Made by a program: the position numbers and the translations under genes | Notes under the pieces: generated by a model | The model's database searches: none | What the model saw: only the letters and a program-made list of their open reading frames with translations | Told to the model about the DNA's origin: nothing | Assembly: GCF_034377285.1 (NCBI RefSeq) | Contig: NZ_CP139715.1 | Span: forward strand, 2,402,001 to 2,466,000 | Origin: Thalassobaculum sp. OXR-137 | Lineage (GTDB): Bacteria > Pseudomonadota > Alphaproteobacteria > Thalassobaculales > Thalassobaculaceae | DNA: 64,000 nt | Reading direction: 5' to 3' | Shown here: positions 9,675 to 16,383 of the stretch, piece by piece | Numbering within the stretch: the first letter of the stretch is position 1 | Layout of the letters: the number at the start of each line of letters is the position of its first letter

Positions 9675-10105
9675 CAGGACCCGCCCTTCGTGGTCCAGGC
9701 CAGGTCAACCGTGACGTCCGCACCCGCGCTGGGCGTAATGACGTAGCTCTGGTTCTCCAGCAGCCGACCGGGTGCCTGCTTGTCGTAGAACACGACTTTC
9801 CCGCCGGCCGGCACCGTCAACCCGACGATGATGTCGACGCCCGTTCCGTCGATGACGTTGGCCCCGGCGGTCGTCTCGGTCCCGGCCTCGCTGAACAGCG
9901 CCGTGCCGTCCTGATTGTAGCGAGCAATGGTCACGGTCGCCGCGTTCGTGCCGTCCACGTTGCTGAGCGACATGTGGTCGACATCGACGACCGCGTCCGA
10001 CCCGGAGCTGTTGCTGATCACGTTGATGGCGCTGGTGGTGGAGAACTCGTATGAGCCCGCCCACTGCTTCAGCGGCATGCTTCCTGTAATCAAAGGGTTA
10101 GCCAT
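9674..10105 (-). CDS. Hypothetical virion-associated beta protein
   Basis: 143 residues, Ser/Thr/Val/Gly-rich, with alternating beta-strand-like segments and no catalytic motif. It lies between the tail fibre gene and the SPRY-like gene and is coupled to the latter. It may be a small tail-fibre or attachment subunit; I do not recognise a family. Confidence 0.55.
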   Translation of the reverse strand: MANPLITGSMPLKQWAGSYEFSTTSAINVISNSSGSDAVVDVDHMSLSNVDGTNAATVTIARYNQDGTALFSEAGTETTAGANVIDGTGVDIIVGLTVPAGGKVVFYDKQAPGRLLENQSYVITPSAGADVTVDLAWTTKGGS

Positions 10106-10113
10106 TCCTCACC

Positions 10114-10833
10114 TCACAGACCAAGGGCCGCACGGATGTTCTCGCCGTGGCCGCTATAGGAGATTGTCCGGGTTTCGTTCCCGCCGCCGTTCTGCGTGGT
10201 CAGGCTGATGCCGGGGCCGGGGAGGAGCTTTGCCTCTAGGTCAGCGGGGGTCGTGTCGTTGCTCGACACCCGCAGCCCGCCCGTGGCAGCGGCCGCCTCG
10301 ACAGCGGAAGCAGCGGCGGCGTCGGCGCTGTCAGAGGCGGCGCTGGCCGCTGCGACAGCCGTGGCCGACGAGGAGGAGGCTGTGCCGGCACTGCTCGCTG
10401 CCGCGGTGGCGCTGGCTTCAGCGGCAGCAGCGGCGTCGGCGGCACCACCATCCAGGTCAACGACCTCGACCCAATACTCCGCCGTCAGATCGGTCGCGAA
10501 CGTGCCGGACGTGTGAGCCACCACACAGCGATAGAGCTTGGACGACTCATAGACGCCGTCGCGCAGGCGATACGCCGTCGCGGTCACCCAGTCGGCGACC
10601 GTGCGCAGGCCGAAATCGATCTCGGGGGAGAGCTGGTCGATGCCGACGGCCTGGCTTGCGATCTGGCCGTCGTCGCGCTGGATCAGCGCCAGGTTGGTGC
10701 GAACGGCATCCGACGTAGCCTTGATGCGATTAAACTCCGCATCCAGGTTGACGCCGGAGTGAGGGGTCGCCGGGTTGGCCGCGGCGAAGGCGGAGAAGTC
10801 CGCCTGTCTCTCGTATGCCGGAGGCTGAGCCAC
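10114..10833 (-). CDS. Tail fibre protein, T7-type N-terminus
   Basis: Residues 1-45 (beginning MAQPPAYERQADFSAF and ending with a HSGVNLDAEFNRI-type helix) have the form of T7-like tail-fibre N-termini that anchor the fibre to the tail. Residues about 110-145 look like a carbohydrate-binding strand set. Residues about 150-205 are an Ala/Ser repeat likely to form a trimeric coil. At 239 residues it is short, so the receptor-binding tip is probably carried by the downstream SPRY-like and DUF4376-like proteins. A promoter with operator lies immediately upstream (10870-10885). Confidence 0.75.
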   Translation of the reverse strand: MAQPPAYERQADFSAFAAANPATPHSGVNLDAEFNRIKATSDAVRTNLALIQRDDGQIASQAVGIDQLSPEIDFGLRTVADWVTATAYRLRDGVYESSKLYRCVVAHTSGTFATDLTAEYWVEVVDLDGGAADAAAAAEASATAAASSAGTASSSSATAVAAASAASDSADAAAASAVEAAAATGGLRVSSNDTTPADLEAKLLPGPGISLTTQNGGGNETRTISYSGHGENIRAALGL

Positions 10834-10858
10834 AGATTGGCATCCCTGGTGTGGTCAA

Positions 10859-10885
10859 TGCTGGCCAACATACTACAGACAGTCG
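10859..10885 (-). promoter_or_regulatory. Operator pair and likely promoter for the tail-fibre operon
   Basis: On the minus strand a TAGTAT -10 (10870-10875) overlaps CGACTGTCTGTAG (10873-10885), a degenerate form of the 13-bp phage operator. Next to it is TGTTGGCCAGCA (10859-10870), one mismatch from the second palindrome family. The -35 is weak, so activation or a non-host sigma context cannot be excluded. Confidence 0.5.
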
Positions 10886-10913
10886 GCCAGCAATGCCAGA
10901 GGGATGATTTAGA

Positions 10914-11738
10914 CTACAGGTTATCCAAGGACCTGATGCGGAAGCCCGCCGCGTGGCGGTGGCCTCCGCCACCGTACTGCTGCGCGATGGCCGATACGTC
11001 CATGCCCTCGTCATTGGAGCGCAGGGAGAAGACCCACTCCCCGTTGGCCGACCGGCCGTAACAGGCCGCGAACGGATGATCGACCGCCATGGCGTTGCCT
11101 GCCTCGCTGGCCCACTGATAGGAGCAGGTGAGGGCGGGGACAGTGACTTGACCGATGACCAGATCATGGACGCCATCGCGGATCGCGTCAGCGATGCACC
11201 TGTCCTGGTGGGACTTGATGGCCGTGCCGTCGCGCCACAGCTCGCCCCTGGACTTCGACCCTCCGCACATGAGCGCGTGCCAGTGGGCCATCGACATCGG
11301 GCGGGACATCAGCCCGAGATGGACTTCGCGCGAACCGTCGATCTTGAACCGCCAGAGATCGCGATCTTCGATATGCTCGATCAGCAAGGGCGGCAGGTCT
11401 TTCGGGAAGAACTCCCTCCACGCCAGCATCGCGCCACTGTGCTCCATGTCGAACACGATGCGGGTGTTCCCGACATCGAAGTCCGCCAGGTCCTCGGCGG
11501 CCGTCTTGTGGTGATCGATCACCAGCAGAGAGTGTGCCTCCTGCGCGATGACGCCGAGCACGGGGCGCTTGTAGCTGAAATCGACCATGATCACGTCGCG
11601 ATCATCGCAGCAGGGCGGCGTGTTGCCGTAGCTCGCGGGGTGCAGATCCACGACCTCGTCATAGTACCGCCAGACCACGTATGCCGCGGCGAAGCCGTCG
11701 GCGCAGTTGGCGTGGTAGATGCACAGGGGCTTGGTCAT
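10914..11738 (-). CDS. DHH-family phosphoesterase
   Basis: The 274-residue protein shows the DHH superfamily pattern: an N-terminal HANCADGFAAAY metal motif (about 7-18), VDFSY, the diagnostic VIDHHKTA (about 76-83), and a C-terminal DHHA1 glycine motif GGGGHRHAAGF (about 256-266). Relatives are RecJ exonucleases and NrnA-type nano-RNA or cyclic-dinucleotide phosphodiesterases. The compact size resembles NrnA more than RecJ. The ATG at 11738 overlaps the upstream stop (ATGA). In a phage it could recycle short oligonucleotides or degrade host cyclic-nucleotide signals; the substrate cannot be read from sequence. Confidence 0.8.
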   Translation of the reverse strand: MTKPLCIYHANCADGFAAAYVVWRYYDEVVDLHPASYGNTPPCCDDRDVIMVDFSYKRPVLGVIAQEAHSLLVIDHHKTAAEDLADFDVGNTRIVFDMEHSGAMLAWREFFPKDLPPLLIEHIEDRDLWRFKIDGSREVHLGLMSRPMSMAHWHALMCGGSKSRGELWRDGTAIKSHQDRCIADAIRDGVHDLVIGQVTVPALTCSYQWASEAGNAMAVDHPFAACYGRSANGEWVFSLRSNDEGMDVSAIAQQYGGGGHRHAAGFRIRSLDNL

Positions 11739-11974
11739 GCGCCCACCCCCATCTTCATGCGCGCGCCTGGGCACGGGCACTCGGGGTATTGGCTGCGGCG
11801 GTCGATGGTCACATCCACGCCGTTTGCCCCATCAGGGAAACTCTCGTGGATTTTCAGCGGGCCAGGGGTCTCGACGCCCTCCCGCACCCCGCGCAGGCTG
11901 AAATTGTGCTCGATCTGCGCGCGCGTCCCTTCGTAGGTCAGGACGCGGACGACCTTGATGCGTTCTTCGCTCAT
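11735..11974 (-). CDS. Hypothetical phage protein coupled to DHH phosphoesterase
   Basis: 79 residues starting MSEERIKVVRVLTYEG. The start at 11974 is set by AGGAGA about six bases upstream; a longer in-frame ORF reaches back to 12103 but would run through a strong inverted repeat. The first 40 residues look like a beta-alpha-beta unit. It overlaps the DHH gene by four bases, so both are probably translated together. No family is recognised. Confidence 0.6.
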   Translation of the reverse strand: MSEERIKVVRVLTYEGTRAQIEHNFSLRGVREGVETPGPLKIHESFPDGANGVDVTIDRRSQYPECPCPGARMKMGVGA

Positions 11975-12008
11975 CCTCATTCTCCTTTCCGCCCTATGCG
12001 GGCTGTGT

Positions 12009-12091
12009 GGTCGGCTTAGCGGTGAGCCGGGGGTGTTGGTGTTAAGCACCCGTTCCACCAAGCGATGGGCCAACCCACCGCTAAACCGACC
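12009..12091 (-). promoter_or_regulatory. 83-nt inverted-repeat leader upstream of the DHH operon
   Basis: Two 16-base arms (12009-12024 and 12076-12091) match at 15 positions and enclose about 50 nt. In the transcript of the minus strand the loop contains TGGTG, GGGTG, CACCA and CACCC in that order, so two mutually exclusive hairpins or a pseudoknot are possible. It ends about 15 bases before the AGGAGA ribosome-binding site of the 11974 gene. A translation or transcription control element is likely; no known riboswitch class was matched. Confidence 0.5.
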
Positions 12092-12208
12092 TCCTTCATT
12101 CACTGCTCAGCGCCAACGGCCGTGGAGGCGCTTGCTTCTCCCCTAACTCGCACCTAGCCCGTTACGCTCCATCCGGGCCGAGGAGAGAGCCGTTGACGCT
12201 GATCGGGG

Positions 12209-12484
12209 TTAGGCGGGCTCGTAAGTCGCCTCGAAAATGTCCGGCTTGCACGGATAGAACTCGCCCTTCACACCCTTGATGATCCAGTCGCCCGGACTGG
12301 CGGTCATGACACCTTCGAGCGTGGTGATGTCGATGCTTCCACCCCGCCAGCGAGCCTTGGCGCCGACCATAAATTGCTCGATCTGCTCCATGACTTCCGC
12401 GCGAGCTATGGGGGCAAAGTCGAACGCCTCGGTTGGCATTCGCACGGCTTCGATAACCACTGGCTTCTTTCGGAACTTCGGCAT
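12209..12484 (-). CDS. Conserved small phage protein (KPD-IFE-TYEP C-terminus)
   Basis: 91 residues, beginning MPKFRKKPVVIEAVRM and ending YPCKPDIFEATYEPA, with a central TASPGDWIIKGVKGE strand pair. I know this pattern from small proteins common in siphovirus and podovirus genomes. Their biochemical role is unknown to me. The gene stands alone between the DUF1643 gene and the structured leader. Confidence 0.75.
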   Translation of the reverse strand: MPKFRKKPVVIEAVRMPTEAFDFAPIARAEVMEQIEQFMVGAKARWRGGSIDITTLEGVMTASPGDWIIKGVKGEFYPCKPDIFEATYEPA

Positions 12485-12554
12485 GCTCTCTCTCCTGTTT
12501 CATCGGACCCGCCCCGCCAATCCGGCAGGATGTGAAACGGGACGGGCCCTATGC

Positions 12555-12576
12555 GCTGAGCCCTGCCGGGCTCAGC
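12555..12576 (-). terminator. Hairpin at the 3' end of the DUF1643 gene
   Basis: A perfect 9-bp stem (GCTGAGCCC / GGGCTCAGC) with a 4-base loop overlaps the stop codon of the 12572-13222 gene. There is no T-run, so it may be an RNA-stability or weak termination element rather than a classic terminator. Confidence 0.4.
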
Positions 12577-13222
12577 CGTCTCGTTGACCGATGCGGCGCT
12601 CCAGCCGCGCGGTCTGCTCGGCCAGCAGCTCGGTCAGGTGAATGATCGTGTTGGCGCGGCGGTTGATGTGGGTCAGGGCCGTATGGATGCGGTCCACCAG
12701 CGGGTCGGACGCCTTGATGAACGACTTGCCCCGGGCCAGTGGATGCTTCGGCGCTCCGTGTTGCGTGAGGCCAAAGCAGTAGACCGGATACTTTCCGTCG
12801 AGCGACAACGCGGCCAGGAACGGCGGTAGCCGTGGCATCTGCACAAGGTTCCCGCAGGCGATGATCCGGATCGCGGCGCCTGCCGACAGTTCGCGGATTA
12901 AATCGAGGTTCGTGCGTTCGATCCGATCCAGATCAGCGGGGCTCTCCCGCCGCATGCGGAGGCGCCACCGCGTCAGGTCGTCCGGATCGGTCGCGATGTA
13001 GCTGTCCCGGTTGACATAGGTCATGCCGGCGGCCCGCTCCCTGGTCAGAGCCATGCCCCGGTGAACGGTCGGGTCGTTCACGTCGCCGCCGGCCTTGCTC
13101 GGATTGGCCAGGCCGATCAGAGCGCGGGGGCCGTCCGCCCACCAGCGATCGAGGCGGAGACGGTGCTCGCCACACGGGCTGAACTCTGCGCTTCCGCGGG
13201 GACTTGCTCCAGTTGAAGTCAT
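12572..13222 (-). CDS. DUF1643 domain protein
   Basis: The 216 residues fit the DUF1643 pattern: RLRLDRWW, IGLANPSKAG (the usual LNPS-A motif), a DDPT-like NDPTVHRG, MTYVNRDSYIATDP, a RIIACGNLVQMPRLPPF segment and a final YCFGLTQHGAPKHPL. These small proteins occur in phages and mobile elements; their biochemistry is not established. The last 40 residues (Arg/Glu-rich helix) extend beyond the usual domain. Transcription should start at the operator-bearing promoter at 13245-13277. Confidence 0.8.
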   Translation of the reverse strand: MTSTGASPRGSAEFSPCGEHRLRLDRWWADGPRALIGLANPSKAGGDVNDPTVHRGMALTRERAAGMTYVNRDSYIATDPDDLTRWRLRMRRESPADLDRIERTNLDLIRELSAGAAIRIIACGNLVQMPRLPPFLAALSLDGKYPVYCFGLTQHGAPKHPLARGKSFIKASDPLVDRIHTALTHINRRANTIIHLTELLAEQTARLERRIGQRDG

Positions 13223-13244
13223 GTTGATGCCTCCTCGTTGTTTG

Positions 13245-13277
13245 CGACAGACTGTCGGTTGTTGTCTGCAATGTCAA
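13245..13277 (-). promoter_or_regulatory. Promoter region with perfect 13-bp operator palindrome
   Basis: CGACAGACTGTCG (13245-13257) is a perfect palindrome around its centre base. On the minus strand a TTGACA (13272-13277) lies 17 bases upstream of CAGTCT, which overlaps the palindrome. It faces the DUF1643 gene start at 13222. The rest of the 13223-13450 gap holds no convincing gene. Confidence 0.6.
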
Positions 13278-13450
13278 CAGACAAATCGGAGGGGTGCAAA
13301 AGCTGGAGGGGCGAAAAATTTGTCGGGACAGGGGAATAGGTAATTGCGCGCGGATCGAGACCCCCCACCCAGGGGTCAAAGTCTCTGCCTGGCCTCATGG
13401 CCCCGGCGGGCTGCATCAATGCGCCCGCGCTACGTTGTCAGTGTAGTGAA

Positions 13451-13921
13451 TTACTCTTTGTGTTCAGTGAGTTGAGGTTGTGATGGGGCGTCTTGCGGGG
13501 CGCTACCCTCTACTTCCCGCATCCTTTCCCGCACCCGAATGAGGCTTGCCATAAGCTCGTCGTCCGTCATCTGAGTAGGGTTCTTGCCGTCTAAGCCATT
13601 GTCATCATTGGTCTTTCGGAGCTGGCGGTCGTGCTCCAATATGGTCTTTGCAGCCCCTAGTTGAGTTACTGGAGGATATTTCTCGTCCATCAGGCGCGCG
13701 CACGTCGAAAGCGCCGCTCCAATGAGCCCTGCGCTCCGCGCGTCCCCCGCTTCGCGGACTGCCTCCACAATCTCCGGATCCCGCATCAGCCGGTACGCTT
13801 CCGTTGCCGGATTGGCGAACTTGGCCGCGCGTGCCGCGTCGATTGGCTTCATTCCATCCGAGAGCTTTCGGACGAACACCGTCCGCTTTTCGGTAGACGC
13901 TACGATTGCCTTCTTTCCCAT
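13451..13921 (-). CDS. Putative terminase small subunit
   Basis: In this 156-residue protein, residues about 10-60 (TEKRTVFVRKLSDGMKPIDAA and on to PEIVEAVREA) have the layout of small-terminase N-terminal helix-turn-helix domains, where a cell/phage-specific F(V/C)-L-DG-P--AA-AAG signature is followed by a second helix pair. Residues about 75-110 suit an oligomerisation helix. It would bind the packaging site and hand DNA to the large subunit. Small and large terminase genes are normally adjacent; here they are 5.4 kb apart, so the call is less than certain. Confidence 0.65.
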   Translation of the reverse strand: MGKKAIVASTEKRTVFVRKLSDGMKPIDAARAAKFANPATEAYRLMRDPEIVEAVREAGDARSAGLIGAALSTCARLMDEKYPPVTQLGAAKTILEHDRQLRKTNDDNGLDGKNPTQMTDDELMASLIRVRERMREVEGSAPQDAPSQPQLTEHKE

Positions 13922-13978
13922 AGAAATATCCTATCAATCGCCAAGCAACCCGTCACCTCTCCCTACAATCCGCCATCC

Positions 13979-14035
13979 CGACAGACTGTCGCCAGATTAT
14001 TGCCATTGACACCCTACAAATCACTAGTGTAGGGA
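13979..14035 (+). promoter_or_regulatory. Promoter and operators for the plus-strand small-gene block
   Basis: A second perfect CGACAGACTGTCG lies at 13979-13991. Downstream, TTGACA (14006-14011) precedes TAGGGA (14030-14035) by 18 bases, and the spacer holds an inverted repeat CCCTACA (14012-14018) / TGTAGGG (14028-14034). The region separates the small terminase (minus) from the clamp-like gene (plus) and so could serve both directions. Confidence 0.65.
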
Positions 14036-14082
14036 TTGGGGACAGACAGAGACCAACAACCCCACAGAACGGAGTGCAGACC

Positions 14083-14763
14083 ATGACCACTTATTTCTCC
14101 GCCGAATACGCCTACCACCTCCACAAAGCCGGCTTCGTCTCCACAGAACAGACGCGCTATTACCTCCAAGGCGTTTGCGTCGAGAAAGCGCAAACCCGCC
14201 CCGGCTGCTATCTTGTCGCCACCGACGGTCACCGCATGGGCGTGTTCTATGACGCCACTGCGCACACCGACCAGTCCGGCATTATCGTGTCGCTGAACAA
14301 GACCGGCCTTGCCGCGTGCAAGCCGGGGCGCCATGACATGGACGGCCGCATGGTCGTGGTCGAAGGCTCCACCGTCGCCATTCACGACCGCACCGCCGGC
14401 GACGCGGCCGCTTCGGCGCCGTCCCCTCTGGCAATCAACTGCGGTTCCGTGATCGACGGCACCTTTCCCGACTGGCGCCGGGTTGTCCCCTTCAAGCCAC
14501 AGACCATCCACGCGCACAAGTCCTACAATCCGGCCTATCTGGCAGCGTTCAACTTCAAGCCGTTCAGCGGTGCAACTCCCGCTCTTACCATCGAACAGGG
14601 CGACCACCGCGACCCCGCGGTGGTCCGCAACACCGCGTTCCCGGACTTCCTCGCCGTGCTGATGCCGATGCGCGCAGCCGACCCGGAAAAGACTCCCGAT
14701 ATCCGCCCGGGCTGGCTCAACGACAACCCGCACGCCCTGCCGAAATCCGAGGCTGCCGAGTAA
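14083..14763 (+). CDS. Beta sliding clamp-like protein (shortened DnaN homologue)
   Basis: The 226-residue protein carries several hallmarks of the bacterial DNA polymerase III beta clamp: TRYYLQGVC (24-32; DnaN YYLNG), LVATDGHRM (44-52; DnaN VATDGHRLA), GSVIDGTFPDWRRVVP (121-136; DnaN LVDGRFPDYRRVLP) and an AVLMPMR ending (191-197; DnaN YVVMPMR). It is about 60 percent of the usual length and appears to hold domain II plus a shortened domain III. It could be a phage processivity factor or a decoy for host clamp partners. The ATG at 14083 has GGAG eight bases upstream. Confidence 0.75.
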   Translation: MTTYFSAEYAYHLHKAGFVSTEQTRYYLQGVCVEKAQTRPGCYLVATDGHRMGVFYDATAHTDQSGIIVSLNKTGLAACKPGRHDMDGRMVVVEGSTVAIHDRTAGDAAASAPSPLAINCGSVIDGTFPDWRRVVPFKPQTIHAHKSYNPAYLAAFNFKPFSGATPALTIEQGDHRDPAVVRNTAFPDFLAVLMPMRAADPEKTPDIRPGWLNDNPHALPKSEAAE

Positions 14764-14842
14764 TCGGGCCCTCACTTAGCAGGCGGTCCCCGCGCTGCCT
14801 GCTGGCATGAGTGTCTGAAACCGCGACAGAAAGGTGACCATC

Positions 14843-15490
14843 ATGGCCCGCACACAGACAATCGTTCGCACCCTCTGCCACTTCGATGAATTGAGTGACG
14901 AGGCAAAGGAGAAAGCCCGCGACTGGTGGCGCGAGTGCGAAAATCAGGACACCGACACAAGCTGCACCTATGAGGACGCTGCGACCATCGCGGATCTGCT
15001 TGGCATTGATCTGCGCACCCGTCCTGTGAAGCTGATGAACGGGAGCACCCGCTTCGACCCGTGCATCTGGTATTCCGGCTTTTCCTCTCAAGGCGACGGC
15101 GCGTGCTTCGAGGGCACCTATCGCTACCGCAAGGGAGCACTCGCGGCCGTGAAAGCTCACGCGCCAACCGATACCAAACTGCACCAAATCGCTAAGGATC
15201 TACAGGACGCGCAGCGCAAGGCGTTTTACTGCCTGACGGCGTCCTGTTCTCACAGCGGCCGCTATTACCACTCCGGCTGTATGTCGGTGTCGGTTGACCT
15301 GGAAAGCGAGCACTACATCGACCCGACCTGCGAGGCGGAAGAGGACATCCGCGACGCGCTGCGCGCCTTCGCGGACTGGATTTATTCCCAGCTTGAGGCG
15401 GAATACGAGTACCGCATGAGCGACGAAAACGTCGATGAAAGCATCCGCCTCAACGAATACGAGTTCACCGAAGACGGAGGCCCCGCATGA
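14843..15490 (+). CDS. Antitoxin-like phage protein of unknown function
   Basis: 215 residues starting MARTQTIVRTLCHFDELSDEAKEKARDWWR. The FDELSDEAKEKARDWW, GFSSQGDGACFEG and H-IAKDLQDAQRKAFYCLTA blocks match a family I know from phages and proteobacteria that databases often label antitoxin of a toxin-antitoxin system. No toxin gene is seen beside it and that label is poorly supported. I use the ATG at 14843. It is coupled by ATGA to a 37-residue membrane peptide. Confidence 0.7.
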   Translation: MARTQTIVRTLCHFDELSDEAKEKARDWWRECENQDTDTSCTYEDAATIADLLGIDLRTRPVKLMNGSTRFDPCIWYSGFSSQGDGACFEGTYRYRKGALAAVKAHAPTDTKLHQIAKDLQDAQRKAFYCLTASCSHSGRYYHSGCMSVSVDLESEHYIDPTCEAEEDIRDALRAFADWIYSQLEAEYEYRMSDENVDESIRLNEYEFTEDGGPA

Positions 15491-15600
15491 CCCGCCTCCT
15501 GTACTGGCTCCACGAAATCGCCTGCATCCTACTCCTGGCCGCGTTCCTGCTCGGTCTCCACATCGTGGCAGCCGTGCTTACCGTTGACCCGCTTGTATGA
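15487..15600 (+). CDS. 37-residue membrane peptide
   Basis: The ATG overlaps the upstream stop by four bases (ATGA). The product has one hydrophobic span covering about residues 11-31 (ACILLLAAFLLGLHIVAAVL), flanked by a short basic N-terminus. Small coupled membrane peptides are typical of phage early regions; the function is unknown. Confidence 0.6.
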   Translation: MTRLLYWLHEIACILLLAAFLLGLHIVAAVLTVDPLV

Positions 15601-15615
15601 TCTGAGGACAGAACG

Positions 15616-15897
15616 ATGGCCGATACCTTCAAGCAAGACGACGATGAAACCTCGGTGATGTTTCGTCGCTGGCGGAATAAGCAACACGAGATTTTTGCAA
15701 TCATCCCCTCCGAGGAATGGGACAGGCGCGGAAGCGTCACCGTCTTCGACGGGTGCCATTGCGGCGGGAATTATCAGGCATGCATCCGTGGGTCTCGCCC
15801 TGCCACTCCGGAGGAATACGCGCCGCTCAAGCGCTCCATGGAGAGCGCGCCCTATGGCTATCGCGTCCGCGTGATCAAGCGGCGGGGAACACGATGA
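15616..15897 (+). CDS. Hypothetical small phage protein
   Basis: 93 residues with an acidic start (MADTFKQDDDETSVMF), an F-AIIPSEEWDRRGSVTVFDG core and a basic C-terminus. The middle has the look of a small beta-rich fold. It is followed by an ATGA-coupled 51-residue gene. No family is recognised. Confidence 0.6.
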   Translation: MADTFKQDDDETSVMFRRWRNKQHEIFAIIPSEEWDRRGSVTVFDGCHCGGNYQACIRGSRPATPEEYAPLKRSMESAPYGYRVRVIKRRGTR

Positions 15898-16049
15898 CCC
15901 GCAAACCCACCATATGGGAAAACCTCGTCGCCAAGCTCGATCGGGACCTGACCAACGAAGAATGCCGCGAAGATATCCACCGCATTCTCGCGGAACACCG
16001 GGTCGAAATGGCCATGCAGGGCAAGCTCCCCCACCAACGCAAGCGATAG
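15894..16049 (+). CDS. 51-residue hypothetical protein preceding the ribozyme
   Basis: Begins MTRKPTIWENLVAKLD and ends KLPHQRKR. It is a helical, charged peptide with the ATG inside the upstream stop (ATGA). Its stop codon (TAG, 16047-16049) falls within the outer strand of the hammerhead ribozyme, so translation to the end of this gene could unfold or delay ribozyme folding. Confidence 0.55.
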   Translation: MTRKPTIWENLVAKLDRDLTNEECREDIHRILAEHRVEMAMQGKLPHQRKR

Positions 16050-16100
16050 CCGAAACGCGCCAAGGCGCGTCCGCCGGTAGCTCCGGCGCTGATGAGGCAA
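16047..16100 (+). ncRNA. Type II hammerhead ribozyme
   Basis: All conserved positions are present in permuted type II order. GCC (16049-16051, stem II 5' strand), GAA (16052-16054), A15.1 (16055), stem III CGCGCC/GGCGCG (16056-16069), U16.1 (16070) and C17 (16071) come first. Stem I CGCCGG/CCGGCG (16072-16077/16083-16088), CTGATGA (16089-16095) and GGC (16096-16098, stem II 3' strand) follow. A15.1 pairs with U16.1 and G10.1 with C11.1. Cleavage is predicted between 16071 and 16072, in the gap between two small genes. Stem II is short (3 bp), so activity in vivo must be tested. Confidence 0.8.
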
Positions 16101-16133
16101 CACCCGCTCGCTACGGGGGAGGATGAGACGATG
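16055..16133 (+). repeat. 79-bp perfect direct repeat, copy 1
   Basis: Identical to 16384-16462. It contains the two hairpins of the ribozyme, CTGATGAG, a strong ribosome-binding site (GGGGGAGG, 16115-16122) and the ATG of the next gene. The 5' boundary is the ribozyme base A15.1. The copies are 329 bases apart. Confidence 0.95.
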
Positions 16134-16367
16134 AATGAATATTTAATTGGCTGGACATACTGTGACGGCCCGTCCGGGTTTCTGACCAGCGCGACGCTGA
16201 CCGTTGCGGAGGCGGATCGACTGGGCGCCTTTCTTGCGAAGCAAGTAGACGACTGTCCGACGGTGATTTTTGACGCCTTCGTTTCCGAACGGTCCGCCCC
16301 GCACCGCGACCTTGACAGCGTCATGGGTGAGATTTTCGAAGCGCTTGGACTAGAGGCCACGTCATGA
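16131..16367 (+). CDS. Small acidic hypothetical protein (cassette gene A)
   Basis: 78 residues starting MNEYLIGWTYCDGPSGF; an in-frame upstream ATG (16092, inside the ribozyme CTGATGA) would add 13 residues. The start at 16131 follows GGGGGAGG with eight-base spacing. The protein has a beta-hairpin-like start and two helices and ends in LEATS. The following ORF starts in its stop codon. Confidence 0.6.
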   Translation: MNEYLIGWTYCDGPSGFLTSATLTVAEADRLGAFLAKQVDDCPTVIFDAFVSERSAPHRDLDSVMGEIFEALGLEATS

Positions 16368-16383
16368 CCCAGTCCGACCACCG

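Noticed and set aside
12009-12091. A tRNA gene on the minus strand
   Set aside because: Acceptor-like and D-arm-like pairs can be drawn, but there is no T-loop, no 7-base anticodon loop on a proper stem and no CCA end.
13219-13419. A 66-residue minus-strand gene before DUF1643
   Set aside because: It runs through the operator and promoter region and has no ribosome-binding site.
14843-15600. A toxin-antitoxin pair
   Set aside because: The antitoxin label of this family is weakly based, and the neighbouring membrane peptide alone is not enough to call a toxin.
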